A stretch of 64,000 nt of DNA from the NCBI GenBank assembly GCA_003487665.1, contig DNFA01000015.1, positions 1,361 to 65,360 of the forward strand, written 5' to 3'. Shown here piece after piece: positions 36,593 through 44,902 of this stretch. The notes beneath the pieces were generated by a model. It saw only the letters and a program-made list of their open reading frames with translations. It was not told the origin of the DNA and made no database searches. The stretch comes from Oscillibacter sp. GTDB taxonomy: Bacteria > Bacillota > Clostridia > Oscillospirales > Oscillospiraceae. How positions within the stretch are numbered: the first letter of the stretch is position 1; each line of letters begins with the position of its first letter. Both the position numbers and the translations under genes were made by a program.

Positions 36593-36610
36593 CGCCGCCT
36601 GCTCCATAGT

Positions 36611-36886
36611 TCAGAACAGGTCGCTGTGGGTTCCAGTTCTGGACAGCAGCAGCAAAAGCTCCTGCTCCCTGTACTGGTACACCAGCAGCCAATCGGGCGT
36701 GATATGGCACTCACGGAAACCGCCGTAATCACCGGTCAGGAGGTGGTCTTTGTACTTCTCGTCGAGTTTCATGCCGTTGGCAAGCAATTCGATCACCTCG
36801 AAAATAAGCCTCTGGTCGTACCCACGTTTCTGCACCAGCTTCATATCCTTCTTGAAGCGGGTGGACATTCTCACATCGTACTTCAT
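36611..36886 (-). CDS. YafQ-family mRNA interferase toxin
   Basis: A 91-residue RelE/YafQ-fold toxin (STRFKKDMKLVQKRGYD, DHLLTGDYGGFRECHITPDWLLVY). YafQ toxins cut mRNA on the ribosome. The key His and the C-terminal aromatic region are present, so it looks intact. Its start overlaps the stop of the DinJ-like antitoxin gene by 4 bases. Confidence 0.92.
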   Translation of the reverse strand: MKYDVRMSTRFKKDMKLVQKRGYDQRLIFEVIELLANGMKLDEKYKDHLLTGDYGGFRECHITPDWLLVYQYREQELLLLLSRTGTHSDLF

Positions 36887-37158
36887 GCCTCCAAAGCCCT
36901 CTTCAGGTCTTCCATGCTGTGGAAGGTCTCATACTGCTCAGGGTGGTTTACCATGTCATCAGCCTCCCGCATAGCGGCGATGGTGTCCGCATTGGGAACC
37001 TCGCGCTGAATGGCAAACGGGATGCAATTCTCGCGGATCGACTGCCGCAGGAAGATGTTGATTGCGGTGGACAGGTCAAGGCCGAAGTCTGCGAACAGAG
37101 CTTGAGCCTGTGCTTTCACATCGGCGTCAATGGAAATGCTGGTTGATACTTTCGCCAT
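36883..37158 (-). CDS. RelB/DinJ-family antitoxin
   Basis: A 91-residue protein with an N-terminal ribbon-helix-helix (KVSTSISIDADVKAQAQALF, LSTAINIFLRQS) and a toxin-binding tail. It should neutralise the YafQ toxin and repress the operon. Confidence 0.93.
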   Translation of the reverse strand: MAKVSTSISIDADVKAQAQALFADFGLDLSTAINIFLRQSIRENCIPFAIQREVPNADTIAAMREADDMVNHPEQYETFHSMEDLKRALEA

Positions 37159-37179
37159 CTGAAATCACTCCTTTAATTT

Positions 37180-37217
37180 CTTTGAGTATATTATATCACA
37201 TTATACCTCAAAGTCAA
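37180..37217 (-). promoter_or_regulatory. Promoter and operator of the DinJ/YafQ module
   Basis: On the - strand TTGACT (37217-37212), 16-base spacer, TATAAT (37195-37190). A perfect 7-bp inverted repeat CTTTGAG (37180-37186) / CTCAAAG (37207-37213), extended by TATA steps, spans the promoter; a natural site for the antitoxin. Confidence 0.65.
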
Positions 37218-37245
37218 TATGTTATACATATTTTGTGGCAAGAAC

Positions 37246-37276
37246 AGCAAAGAGGCCGGGAAATCCCCGGCCTCTC
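37246..37276 (-). terminator. Terminator at the end of the array operon
   Basis: Perfect 10-bp stem AGAGGCCGGG with complement, just beyond the last gene of the long - strand unit; short T run. Confidence 0.7.
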
Positions 37277-37282
37277 TCCTGT

Positions 37283-37555
37283 TCAGTCTTCGGTTTTCAA
37301 GGTGCCAACGCGCCGCCGAACATCGTTGACGGCGTAGATGGCATCCACCACTCGGCAATCTCCAGCCAGACGGTCGAGGTCATCCGACACCTTCCTGATG
37401 GCGTCCCAAATGGCATAGAAGGCATCCGTCGCCATGTCGGCTCGCGCTCTGTCAGCCGGCGCCACATCCAGCTCCAGATAGGTATTCTCGAAAGCAAACA
37501 TGATGGCCTCCACCTTTGCGATGTCGAAAATTGCCTCGTTCAGATTTCTGTTCAT
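37283..37555 (-). CDS. Small helical protein, paralogue of 62563-62835
   Basis: 90 residues, predicted all-helical, unknown family. It shares pattern and spacing with the protein encoded at 62563-62835: FE(N/S)TY near residue 24-29, an FY-I motif in the middle and a final DAIYAV/NAIFAV helix. The two copies are at opposite ends of the array. GGAGTAAAGAAA supports ATG 37555. Confidence 0.75.
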   Translation of the reverse strand: MNRNLNEAIFDIAKVEAIMFAFENTYLELDVAPADRARADMATDAFYAIWDAIRKVSDDLDRLAGDCRVVDAIYAVNDVRRRVGTLKTED

Positions 37556-37585
37556 TTTCTTTACTCCTTCGTGATGTATTGGCAC

Positions 37586-37715
37586 TCGTACACCGGGGTA
37601 AAGACTTCATTCATAGCGGCACTGTCGGCTGCTCTCATGGGTGGGGAGTTGTTACGGGCCCTGTGCGAGCGTCGAGAGCAACGTCCGTGCCTCTTTTTGC
37701 TTTCCGCTTCTGTAT
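37586..37715. other. Gap without a supported gene
   Basis: 130 bases between two array genes. A short open frame with no ribosome site is present; I see no promoter or terminator. Confidence 0.4.
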
Positions 37716-38147
37716 TTACTTTGCAGCGTGAGCCGTCACGAATCGGCCCAGCATTTCTCTCGCGTCCTCCACCCTGCCGGCGGCGCAGACGTCGAAGATG
37801 TACGCGCAGTCCTTGGCCGACATGATATGCTCTGGCAGCGTGTCGTCGCGGATCGTGTCGAGGAACAGCTCCTCGCGCTCATGGAGCGTAAGGCCCGTCT
37901 CCCAGACTACACGGCACACCTGCTTTGCGAGGTGATCCTCAATGACCGGCTCAGCGTACACGCCGCTCGTGGCGAAGTAGAACGTCAGCATTCCCAGCTT
38001 CAGGGCGTCGGTATATCGCTTCTCGCTCTCAAGGATCTCGGCCATCTCTGTCAGCCATTCGACAGCCTGTGCGATCTGGCCGGTGCGGATGCAGTCGTTG
38101 TATTGCCGTGCGGCAGCCTCATAGCCGCCGTGCTCGCCTGTTGTCAT
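37716..38147 (-). CDS. Helical repeat protein, unknown
   Basis: 143 residues, alpha-helical with TPR-like spacing (YEAAARQYNDCIRTGQIAQA, AEILESEKRYTDALKLGML). I chose the ATG at 38147 because GGAGG ends 8 bases upstream; two earlier ATGs are too near or too far. It has its own promoter with a leader hairpin. Function unknown. Confidence 0.75.
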   Translation of the reverse strand: MTTGEHGGYEAAARQYNDCIRTGQIAQAVEWLTEMAEILESEKRYTDALKLGMLTFYFATSGVYAEPVIEDHLAKQVCRVVWETGLTLHEREELFLDTIRDDTLPEHIMSAKDCAYIFDVCAAGRVEDAREMLGRFVTAHAAK

Positions 38148-38168
38148 AGTCATTCCCTCCGTTATCAA

Positions 38169-38196
38169 AGAGGCCGAAAGCGTTCGCAAAGCCTCT
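38169..38196 (-). terminator. Leader hairpin / attenuator before the 37716-38147 gene
   Basis: A 6-bp AGAGGC/GCCTCT stem right at the predicted 5' end of the transcript, followed by TTTG; it may end readthrough from upstream or act as an attenuator. Confidence 0.45.
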
Positions 38197-38205
38197 CTAT
38201 TTGTG

Positions 38206-38234
38206 ATTATACCACCAGAAAATGTGATTGTGAA
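38206..38234 (-). promoter_or_regulatory. Internal promoter in the array
   Basis: On the - strand TTCACA (38234-38229), 17-base spacer, extended GGTATAAT (TATAAT 38211-38206). Confidence 0.55.
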
Positions 38235-38246
38235 GTCAGGACACCG

Positions 38247-38471
38247 TCAGAAATCTCCAGAAACCGTCTGTAACGTGTCCGTTTCGCTTCCGTGGGTGTG
38301 TGGGTGGGTATCTGCAAAATCGTCGTACGCGGCCTCTACGCCGTTTTTACGCAGGCCGTCTATGATGGCCTCTTCCGACGGAAAGAAACGGAGAGCTGCC
38401 GACTCGTTTCCGTTGATACGCACCGACAGCTCTCCAGTATCAGGCCACGAAAACCGTAGCTCACTTTTCAT
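38247..38471 (-). CDS. Small unknown protein (74 aa)
   Basis: 74 residues, with a beta-rich N-terminal half (ELRFSWPDTGELSVRING) and a His-rich tail (DTHPHTHGSETD). It overlaps the preceding metallopeptidase-like gene by 11 bases. No family recognised. Confidence 0.65.
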   Translation of the reverse strand: MKSELRFSWPDTGELSVRINGNESAALRFFPSEEAIIDGLRKNGVEAAYDDFADTHPHTHGSETDTLQTVSGDF

Positions 38472-39210
38472 CAGGGTCGTCCATCACGCACTGCTCCCCG
38501 TTGGGAAACATCTGATTTCCGATGCGATTGTACTCCTCGAAAATCTTGTCGAACGCCTCCTGCCATACCTCGTCGTGGTCGTGCTCAATGCCGACCGCCA
38601 CATGGGCGAGTTCATGCGCAAGGATCTCAACCGCGTCCGCAACCTCAAGGCTCGGCTTAACGAAGACGGCAACAGAACCATCGTCGGCAAAGTCGGTCAG
38701 GCCATACACGGGCTTGCCGTCCTCTTCGTCACGGATCTGCGGCTCCCAGTAGATTTCGCACTCCTTGTCGGGGTACAGCTTCTTGAACGCTCCCCAGACC
38801 ATAGCGAACATATCGTTCTGGAACGGCGCAATCAGCCGGTCTTTCAGATCCATCGGAGAGAGCCGCGTCTCCTCGTACATCCGCAGGCGCTCTCTGGTCT
38901 CTGCGAAGGCCCACGCCATCGTGTAGAGCAGGGCAACCACGCCCTCAATCGTATCAATGCCGTCGAACAGCCACTCAGAGGTCGCACACGAAAGCTCCAA
39001 ATCGTCTTTGAGGCGTACGTTCTCCAAGGTTTCGGGGCTGTACTTCTGCAGAATGTCCCGCGTCACGTTGCTCAGGGTCGCGTCTGAGAAGTCAGGCGCC
39101 GGCCCATAGCCGCGGACGTAAACCTCTTCGTCCTTGATGAACACCAAGTTCAGTGCCGCCTCCACATTGTCCTGCGGGTCGTCGGTCACAATGGGCACAT
39201 ACTTTTTCAT
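38461..39210 (-). CDS. SprT-like HExxH metallopeptidase-domain protein
   Basis: A 249-residue protein. The C-terminal part has the zinc motif HELAH (199-203) followed by VAVGIEHDHDEVWQEAFDKI, with a third histidine at 210 or 212, the SprT-type arrangement. The first 130 residues are unknown. SprT-like proteases act on DNA-bound proteins; here the substrate is unknown. Its start overlaps the next upstream gene by 4 bases. Confidence 0.75.
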   Translation of the reverse strand: MKKYVPIVTDDPQDNVEAALNLVFIKDEEVYVRGYGPAPDFSDATLSNVTRDILQKYSPETLENVRLKDDLELSCATSEWLFDGIDTIEGVVALLYTMAWAFAETRERLRMYEETRLSPMDLKDRLIAPFQNDMFAMVWGAFKKLYPDKECEIYWEPQIRDEEDGKPVYGLTDFADDGSVAVFVKPSLEVADAVEILAHELAHVAVGIEHDHDEVWQEAFDKIFEEYNRIGNQMFPNGEQCVMDDPDEK

Positions 39211-39473
39211 TTCGCTTCCTCCTTCTCCTGCTCCCAGCGCAGGAACTCAACGCTTCCGATGACCCACTTCAGGGTCTTCCCGCCGTACATTTTCTGCAAC
39301 TGCTCAAGCACGTTTTCGGGGACGCTGAAGCTGTCGCAGACGCAGACCGCCGGCACCTCGCCTCGGCTGTTGCGTACCAGCACCAGATCATCCTTCTTCA
39401 AGTCTCTCTCCTCGGGTACTCCGAAAAGGTAGTGCTGCGCATCGTTCAGGTGATGCACGATGACGATTTTCAT
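39207..39473 (-). CDS. Small unknown protein (88 aa)
   Basis: 88 residues, beginning MKIVIVHHLNDAQHYLFGVP. Predicted beta-rich first half (DDLVLVRNSRGEVPAVCVCDS), helical end. Overlaps its neighbours at both ends by ATGA junctions, so translationally coupled. No family recognised. Confidence 0.75.
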   Translation of the reverse strand: MKIVIVHHLNDAQHYLFGVPEERDLKKDDLVLVRNSRGEVPAVCVCDSFSVPENVLEQLQKMYGGKTLKWVIGSVEFLRWEQEKEEAK

Positions 39474-39811
39474 TTGAAATCACCTCCTTCGTCGCGGATC
39501 AAGCCCTGCATACGGGCCGCAGACAGCAGCTCTCCGAGCACCGCCTGCATCTTCCGAGGCCGCTCCTCTTCGCTGGCACGGTTTGCCTCCGCAGCCCGCC
39601 ACGCCAGTTGGCTCAGCACCCCTCTCAGGTGGATCATCCGGTCGTGGTCTTCCTTGGCAGAGGCCGCCATTCGCAAAGCCTCCGCCATGTCCTCGTTGTT
39701 CCGTCTGGCCGTGTCGTAACGGGTAATGCCCGTCTCCTGATAGTTCTGGAACGCCGTGTCAGCCTTGTGCTGATACCGCTCTGCCAGCTCCATCAATTTC
39801 TTTTTGTCCAT
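39470..39811 (-). CDS. Helical protein (113 aa), unknown
   Basis: 113 residues, highly charged and probably a coiled coil (LMELAERYQHKADTAFQNYQ, ARRNNEDMAEALRMAA). The ATG at 39811 follows GGAGCAAGAC. A similar protein type is common in clostridial conjugative elements, but I cannot name a function. Confidence 0.75.
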   Translation of the reverse strand: MDKKKLMELAERYQHKADTAFQNYQETGITRYDTARRNNEDMAEALRMAASAKEDHDRMIHLRGVLSQLAWRAAEANRASEEERPRKMQAVLGELLSAARMQGLIRDEGGDFK

Positions 39812-39824
39812 GTCTTGCTCCTTT

Positions 39825-41687
39825 CTACACCGCCACCATGTCCAACAGGGCGGCCATTGTCGTGATGGTGTCGCCCACTTTGGCGACGTATTCGGGGAAG
39901 TTGGCCCTTGCAACAGCCGCAGCCATCGGCGGGCAAACGGCGTTGCCACAGCGGGCGACCTGTTCGTTCTTCGGGTACGGGTTGCCCATATAATCGCGGT
40001 CGATGATGTAATCGGGTGGGAACCCCATCGCATTGTAAAGCTCTCTCGGGGAGAGCATCCGCAGGCCGATGTCTGCGATGAAGTAGAGCGTCCCGCCGAT
40101 GCTCAGAAGCAGCAGGTCGTCATCGGCCAGCTTATAACCGCAGTAGCGGTTCAGCAGTTCGCGGATCAGCGGCCAGCGATACAGATTCTCGTCCGGGCCA
40201 GCCTTGCAAAGCAGCGTGTCGCAGAGGGCGAAGGTTCCTCCGCCGCAAGCCTTTTTCTGGCCCGCGCCTGCCGTTACGGTCTGCATCGGTTCTGCAGGGC
40301 TGCTTCCCAAGTTGTCTCCCTTGAACTTCACCACATGGGCCGCGCACACCGCATTGTGGTCGATGGCCGTCACCGTCGGAAGCGGCTCTTCCATCTTCTC
40401 GCCGACCACACCGCTGTAATACTTCACAAGATTTGCACAGGTCAGGCCGTAGCGGTTCGAGGCATCCACGGTGGGGATCGGAGCGCCGAGGCCAGAGGCT
40501 CGGACGTTTTCTGTCTGCTCGGTATGGTACTGAATGAGCGAGGGCGCCACGATACCGCCCGTATGCTTGGCGGTAATAGTTTTGTATGGGCCACGCACAT
40601 CAGCGACGTGGCCGCCTCCTGCGTGATTACATTCGGCCAGATATGGGGTTACAAGCATCTGGTTCCCTGCTGTCGTCACGGTATGTACCGGATCACCGGC
40701 AGGCGCTCCGACGCTGTTACTGGTGTTCGTCGCCGTGAACGGCACCAGCACCGGCTTGCAGAGGTTGTGCTTGCCGCTCCCGACCACCGTAGGCAGCGGT
40801 TCCTCGATGTCGTGTACCCGTGGAGCCTGTCCCTTTCGTTCTCCATAGCCGGTCGGGACGATGTACGGCTGGCCGCTCTTGATGGTGAACTTATCCACGC
40901 CGCGGATGATGCGCCGCATGGTGTTGTCTGCCAGAGGCCGCACTGCCTTCAAACCGTACTGCTCCTTGATTTCTTCCTTGGTGTCGAAGATGGACGGGCA
41001 AGGCAGGCTCCAGTCGATGATCTCCGCCGCGCTTCGCCACGGTTTCAGTCGGCCGCTTTTCACGGCTTCGCTGTCCCGTGGAGCGTGGGTCGGTTCAGGC
41101 CACACGATGGGCTTGCCGTCACAGCGGGCAATCAGAACGAACCGCTTGCGGCTGGTCGGTGCGCCGTAGTCAGCCGCCACCAGCTCACGCCATTCGACCT
41201 CGTAGCCGAGATCCCGAAGCTGGCCGATGAACTTTCTGAACGTCGTGCCTGCCAGCTTCTTTACGGGTTTGCCTTTCCTGACCGGCCCCCATGTCTGGAA
41301 CTCTTCGACATTTTCGAGGAAAATCACTCGCGGCCGCACCAAAGCGGCCCATCTCAGGGTGATCCACGCAAGGCCACGGATTTTCTTATCAACGAGAGCT
41401 GCGCCCTTAGCCTTGCTGAAATGCTTGCAGTCGGGCGAGAACCACGCACCGCCCACGGGACGCCCGCGGCATACGTCACGCGGGTCAACATCCCAAACGG
41501 ACGCCTGATAATGCTCCGTGTACGGGTGGTTCGTCTTGTGCATCAGGATCGCCGCAGGGTCGTGGTTGATGGCCGCCGCCACCGTAATGCCGAGGCCGAC
41601 CTCCATGCCCGTCGATGCACCACCGCCTCCCGCGAAGCTGTCAACGAAGATTTCGTCGTCGATGCCGATTTGTGCGCAATTTCTCAT
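39825..41687 (-). CDS. DNA (cytosine-5) methyltransferase, orphan
   Basis: A 620-residue C5 methyltransferase: motif I DSFAGGGGAS (16-25), motif IV FSPDCKHFSKAKG with the presumed catalytic Cys87, motif VI FLENVEEF (about 123-130), motif VIII near SRKRFVLIAR. Motif IV has PDC instead of the usual PCQ, seen in phage- and element-borne enzymes. The large middle part would be the target-recognition domain. No restriction endonuclease gene is next to it, so it may protect the element from host restriction. I preferred the ATG at 41687 over GTG 41696 on ribosome-site spacing. Confidence 0.9.
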   Translation of the reverse strand: MRNCAQIGIDDEIFVDSFAGGGGASTGMEVGLGITVAAAINHDPAAILMHKTNHPYTEHYQASVWDVDPRDVCRGRPVGGAWFSPDCKHFSKAKGAALVDKKIRGLAWITLRWAALVRPRVIFLENVEEFQTWGPVRKGKPVKKLAGTTFRKFIGQLRDLGYEVEWRELVAADYGAPTSRKRFVLIARCDGKPIVWPEPTHAPRDSEAVKSGRLKPWRSAAEIIDWSLPCPSIFDTKEEIKEQYGLKAVRPLADNTMRRIIRGVDKFTIKSGQPYIVPTGYGERKGQAPRVHDIEEPLPTVVGSGKHNLCKPVLVPFTATNTSNSVGAPAGDPVHTVTTAGNQMLVTPYLAECNHAGGGHVADVRGPYKTITAKHTGGIVAPSLIQYHTEQTENVRASGLGAPIPTVDASNRYGLTCANLVKYYSGVVGEKMEEPLPTVTAIDHNAVCAAHVVKFKGDNLGSSPAEPMQTVTAGAGQKKACGGGTFALCDTLLCKAGPDENLYRWPLIRELLNRYCGYKLADDDLLLLSIGGTLYFIADIGLRMLSPRELYNAMGFPPDYIIDRDYMGNPYPKNEQVARCGNAVCPPMAAAVARANFPEYVAKVGDTITTMAALLDMVAV

Positions 41688-42013
41688 ATCTTCCACTCCC
41701 CCTCATGCGGCTGAAGGAACCGGAAGGTCGCCGAGAGCTGCAGGTCGTTGTTTTCTTCTTCCTGCCTCTCGTAAACGACAGCGTCGTGTTCCATCACATA
41801 TTCCGCGATGTTGTGCGCAATCTCCGCTCGGAGCATCTTCTCCATTTCGGCCTCGTGCGTTCTGGTAAAGGCGGGCACGGTCTTCACCGTCCTGACCGTC
41901 TGGATGTCGTAATGGAGAACCTGCGCGATGGGCGCATGAAACATCGCCTCAGCGCGTGTCAGGCCGCCGAGCGCATGGATGATTTTTGCTTTCAGCCTGT
42001 CAAGCCATTTCAT
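41684..42013 (-). CDS. Unknown protein (109 aa)
   Basis: 109 residues beginning MKWLDRLKAKIIHALGG, a possible amphipathic helix. The rest has a TVRTVKTVPAFTRTHEAEMEKML segment. Overlaps the methyltransferase gene by 4 bases if that starts at 41687. No family recognised. Confidence 0.75.
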   Translation of the reverse strand: MKWLDRLKAKIIHALGGLTRAEAMFHAPIAQVLHYDIQTVRTVKTVPAFTRTHEAEMEKMLRAEIAHNIAEYVMEHDAVVYERQEEENNDLQLSATFRFLQPHEGEWKI

Positions 42014-42521
42014 GGGCGGCCTCCTTCATCAGCTTCCCGTTCTGAACTCGGTATGCTTTGTCATCCCAATACTCAGTCGCGCCGACCTTGCGGGTTTCAT
42101 TACCGTAAAACTTCTTCCACGACGGCAAGCTGTCGTTCACGGCGTCGAAATGCAGGCCCCATCTGGCACAGGCTTCGAGCGCGTTCTCAAGCAGCTCTCC
42201 CTCTCGGCACGTCCAGAGAATGAGTCCCGCGCCAGCGATCTGCTCTGCCGCCGCTGCGACGATAATCTCCCAGTTCGGAGCGCCGATGTCCGGGTATGCG
42301 TTTGCACAAAGGCAGCCGTCAAAGTCAATGGCTATCGCCTTCGGCAACGTCTGCGCATACTGCTTCCGACGCTCTGCGTCGTCTGCCTGCATCTGCTCCA
42401 GCACCTCCTTTGCCAGTTTCGTCGTGCATCCTCTGCCCTCTCTTAATTTCTCCAGCGGGCATTCCCTGCAGTTCAGCTCAGCACAGCACCTCAGCGTCTT
42501 CACGATAACCCCTCGTCTCAT
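42000..42521 (-). CDS. HAD-like hydrolase with N-terminal Cys cluster
   Basis: 173 residues. Residues 66-70 read DFDGC, the HAD nucleophile motif IAIDFDG, followed by ILWTCREGELLENAL (motif II-like) and a late DDKAY. An N-terminal extension has CCAELNCRECPLEK. Phage and element HAD proteins of this type are predicted phosphatases with unknown substrates. Its start overlaps the stop of the ASCH-like gene. Confidence 0.75.
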   Translation of the reverse strand: MRRGVIVKTLRCCAELNCRECPLEKLREGRGCTTKLAKEVLEQMQADDAERRKQYAQTLPKAIAIDFDGCLCANAYPDIGAPNWEIIVAAAAEQIAGAGLILWTCREGELLENALEACARWGLHFDAVNDSLPSWKKFYGNETRKVGATEYWDDKAYRVQNGKLMKEAAHEMA

Positions 42522-43204
42522 GCCAGTGCCTCCTCTCTGCCGATCTGCTGGAACTTGTAGACGAAGACCCACGGGTTCGCATACCATCCCAACTCGTCGA
42601 GTTGGTCTGCAGAGATGGTGCTGTTCCAGAGATCCCGAAAATCCATGCGCATCGCTCTGTACGGCTGGTTCCGGTCAATGCCTTCAGCCTTCAACCCGCC
42701 GCCGTTGATGTCTCCGAGCCTCTCCACGGAAACGTCCACGATTTTCAGGAATGTCCTCGCCGCCTCTTTTGGCATAAAAATCGAGGGGTTCCACTTGGAG
42801 TCGGTACTCCACTTAGCGATAAACTGGTCAAACGCCTCTCTGGATTCCGAGTCGGAGCATCCGCCGGGGAACTGGATTTTCCCGAGCGGGCCACCTGCTC
42901 GGAACTCGATCTTTGCATCCGCCTCGAAGCGGTGCGCAGACTGAACGCGCCATGTCTCTCTGATATAGAGCACGTCGTCGAACCAGAACTTCGGCTTGAC
43001 GGTCTCCGCCCAATCGCAGAAGATGCCGCCGGCGCCGTTGTTTCCGCACATCAGGTCGAACGTCCGGTTCTCTTCATCGCAGTCGAGGACGAACCGTGCG
43101 CCTTCAGGCTGCGGGAGAACTACGCGCCGTGTCTCGGTCTTCTCACCGGCCATAATTTTCTGCACCATCGCCGTGTTGAACAGGATCGGTTTCAGTTTTG
43201 CCAC
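42518..43204 (-). CDS. ASCH-like domain protein
   Basis: 228 residues. The N-terminus KPILFNTAMVQKIMAGEKTETRR and later DVLYIRETW and GDINGGGLKAEGI fit the ASCH/PUA-like group found in phages and mobile elements, which may bind RNA or modified nucleotides. ATGA overlap with the HAD-like gene downstream. Function unknown. Confidence 0.8.
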   Translation of the reverse strand: MAKLKPILFNTAMVQKIMAGEKTETRRVVLPQPEGARFVLDCDEENRTFDLMCGNNGAGGIFCDWAETVKPKFWFDDVLYIRETWRVQSAHRFEADAKIEFRAGGPLGKIQFPGGCSDSESREAFDQFIAKWSTDSKWNPSIFMPKEAARTFLKIVDVSVERLGDINGGGLKAEGIDRNQPYRAMRMDFRDLWNSTISADQLDELGWYANPWVFVYKFQQIGREEALA

Positions 43205-43207
43205 TTG

Positions 43208-43438
43208 CTATCCCTCCTTCTGGTAAAGCGGGTCATCCTTACCGAGCACGGGGTAGTCCACCTGCCCGCCTTTTTTGATGACGACCCGATATTTTTTATT
43301 GATCCCCCGCCGCGCCCGGTTTGCCAACGCGTAGAAGCTGTCAAGGCTGGCACATCCGAGGGCTTTTCGACACTCGGCCGCGTTGCCTCTGGTCAGCAGC
43401 TCGCCGCTGTATCGGTCATAGATTTCGTAATAATTCAT
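43208..43438 (-). CDS. Small unknown protein (76 aa)
   Basis: 76 residues, MNYYEIYDRYSGELLTRGNAAEC followed by a helical part and a beta strand KKYRVVIKKGG. Resembles small phage-type proteins that pair a beta hairpin with a helical module. No function known. Overlaps the next gene by 4 bases. Confidence 0.75.
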   Translation of the reverse strand: MNYYEIYDRYSGELLTRGNAAECRKALGCASLDSFYALANRARRGINKKYRVVIKKGGQVDYPVLGKDDPLYQKEG

Positions 43439-43806
43439 CGCTCCACCTTCTCAATGCTGTCCATCGGCACCAACCGCTTCTTGTTCTCGGCGTAGTAGAC
43501 GATGGCGAACGGCTTCGGATTGGTTGAGCTGCATTGGAATCCGCTTCTTCCGTACGGCGGTTCGTTCCATTCGCAGAACAATTCCGTGCAGAGCCATGTC
43601 ACGCCGACGAAGACTCCGGTAAACAAAGCCGTTTTCGTCACGAACTTATCGCAGGACTCGTAATCTTCAATCTCTCGGCCCTCCGTTGCGTCCTTCTCCC
43701 ACAGCAGTGCCGTTCCCGTGTCTTCGTTGTCGATCTCGAAGTGGTTGCCGCTCGGTCTGATGTAGGCGCTGCATGATACCCAATCTCCAAGCCGTAGCTT
43801 CGGCAT
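43435..43806 (-). CDS. Unknown protein (123 aa)
   Basis: 123 residues starting MPKLRLGDWVSCSAYI, mostly beta strands (EDTGTALLWEK, FTGVFVGVTWLCTELF). I took ATG 43806 rather than GTG 43827, which lies inside the preceding gene. No family recognised. Confidence 0.7.
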   Translation of the reverse strand: MPKLRLGDWVSCSAYIRPSGNHFEIDNEDTGTALLWEKDATEGREIEDYESCDKFVTKTALFTGVFVGVTWLCTELFCEWNEPPYGRSGFQCSSTNPKPFAIVYYAENKKRLVPMDSIEKVER

Positions 43807-43807
43807 T

Positions 43808-44002
43808 TCAGTCGTACTCGTAGTCACCCAACTTCACCTCCATTTCGCAGTCAGGGCATTCGGCGTAGCCCCAGTCATCGCCCCAGCACTCTGGAACATC
43901 GAGTTCTTGCCACGGAACTCTGACTTCCCTGCCGCAGTGCGGGCAAGTAAACGTAATTGACACCGGCCTCACGTCGATATGGAAGCCTGTTGCTCCGTTC
44001 AT
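43808..44002 (-). CDS. Small zinc-ribbon protein (64 aa)
   Basis: 64 residues with CPHC and CPDC pairs (TFTCPHCGREV and AECPDCEME) forming a likely zinc ribbon. ATG 44002 follows AAAGGAGATGGAACC, just downstream of copy A of the conserved intergenic element. Confidence 0.8.
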   Translation of the reverse strand: MNGATGFHIDVRPVSITFTCPHCGREVRVPWQELDVPECWGDDWGYAECPDCEMEVKLGDYEYD

Positions 44003-44026
44003 GGTTCCATCTCCTTTCTCTATGGC

Positions 44027-44110
44027 ATTTCGGTTTAGCCAAGTGGCAACCAGAGGGCAGAGCAAGGCTCTACATCCTCTGGAGCACCGCGTAATGATGA
44101 AAGTATTGCC
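44027..44110 (-). ncRNA. Conserved intergenic element, copy A (candidate leader RNA)
   Basis: An 84-base stretch that aligns with 60365-60455. Shared blocks in + strand order: ATTTC, TTAGCCA-nn-TGG-n-AACCAG, AGGCTCT, and a final TGAAAGT near the other end. In copy A, CCAGAGG pairs with CCTCTGG around an inner AGAGC/GCTCT stem. It ends 10-25 bases before the ribosome site of the 43808-44002 gene. Confidence 0.5.
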
Positions 44111-44140
44111 GTCCTCGGCTGGAATCGCTCTATTCGTGTC

Positions 44141-44902
44141 TTACAGCGGCTTTCTGATTTTGACGATGCGGGTAACAACGTCCGTGCCGCTTTCGTGGAA
44201 CGCTCCCGGCTCCAGCTTGATTGCCTGTGCATACACGCTGTCGAGGAAGTCCCTGAACTCCACAGACTTCTTATCTGTGCGGAAGAACGTGCTCTCACAC
44301 ATGATGGCAACCAGAATACCGCCGGCGTCCAGCAGGTCATAGGCGTGGCGCACATGGTCGATGTCCTGATGCCGCGTAAAGGGCGGGTTCATCACGACGC
44401 GGTTGATGGAGCCGATCTCCTTCTTCGTCACGTCCAGAAAATCGCGGTAGTTCACACCGTAGGGTTTCTCAGCCAGATACCGCTTCATGTCGGTGTTCAG
44501 CTCGATACAGCACATACCGGCGGGCGAGTGTTCCCAGATGACGTCCGACAGTTGGCCGTTGCCACAGGACGGCTCCAGCACCTCGGATGCGCTGTCGATC
44601 TCAGCCATCTCGCACATTCGCTCGGCGACGGCGCGAGGCGTCGGGAAGAACTGATACTCGCGCTTCAGGTCTTTCACTTCCTGCGTGAGTAGTACGTTCT
44701 CCAGCATCTCCGCCACATCGTCATCCTCAGCGAAGACGTGGGCCTTTGCCTTTCGGTTCCACTTGCCGCCCATGTTCTCCAGAACTTTGTTGACCTCCGT
44801 GTAAGTCTTGCGGTCAAGCTGAACGCTCGGCAGGTAAAGCAGGTTTCCGTCCGCTCTGCACTCGCCCAGCACATTCAGCACATTCTCAGGGATCTTTGCC
44901 AT
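44141..44902 (-). CDS. Adenine-specific DNA methyltransferase (N6), orphan
   Basis: 253 residues: SAM motif VLEPSCGNGQL (110-119 region) and catalytic NPPF (172-175), the layout of gamma/delta-type N6-adenine methyltransferases. The first 80 residues form a separate helical domain with a possible DNA-binding or partner role. No endonuclease partner nearby. Confidence 0.85.
   Translation of the reverse strand: MAKIPENVLNVLGECRADGNLLYLPSVQLDRKTYTEVNKVLENMGGKWNRKAKAHVFAEDDDVAEMLENVLLTQEVKDLKREYQFFPTPRAVAERMCEMAEIDSASEVLEPSCGNGQLSDVIWEHSPAGMCCIELNTDMKRYLAEKPYGVNYRDFLDVTKKEIGSINRVVMNPPFTRHQDIDHVRHAYDLLDAGGILVAIMCESTFFRTDKKSVEFRDFLDSVYAQAIKLEPGAFHESGTDVVTRIVKIRKPL

Noticed and set aside
39804..41714. 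636-codon + strand frame over the cytosine methyltransferase
   Set aside because: The - strand frame carries all C5 methyltransferase motifs; the + strand frame has none.
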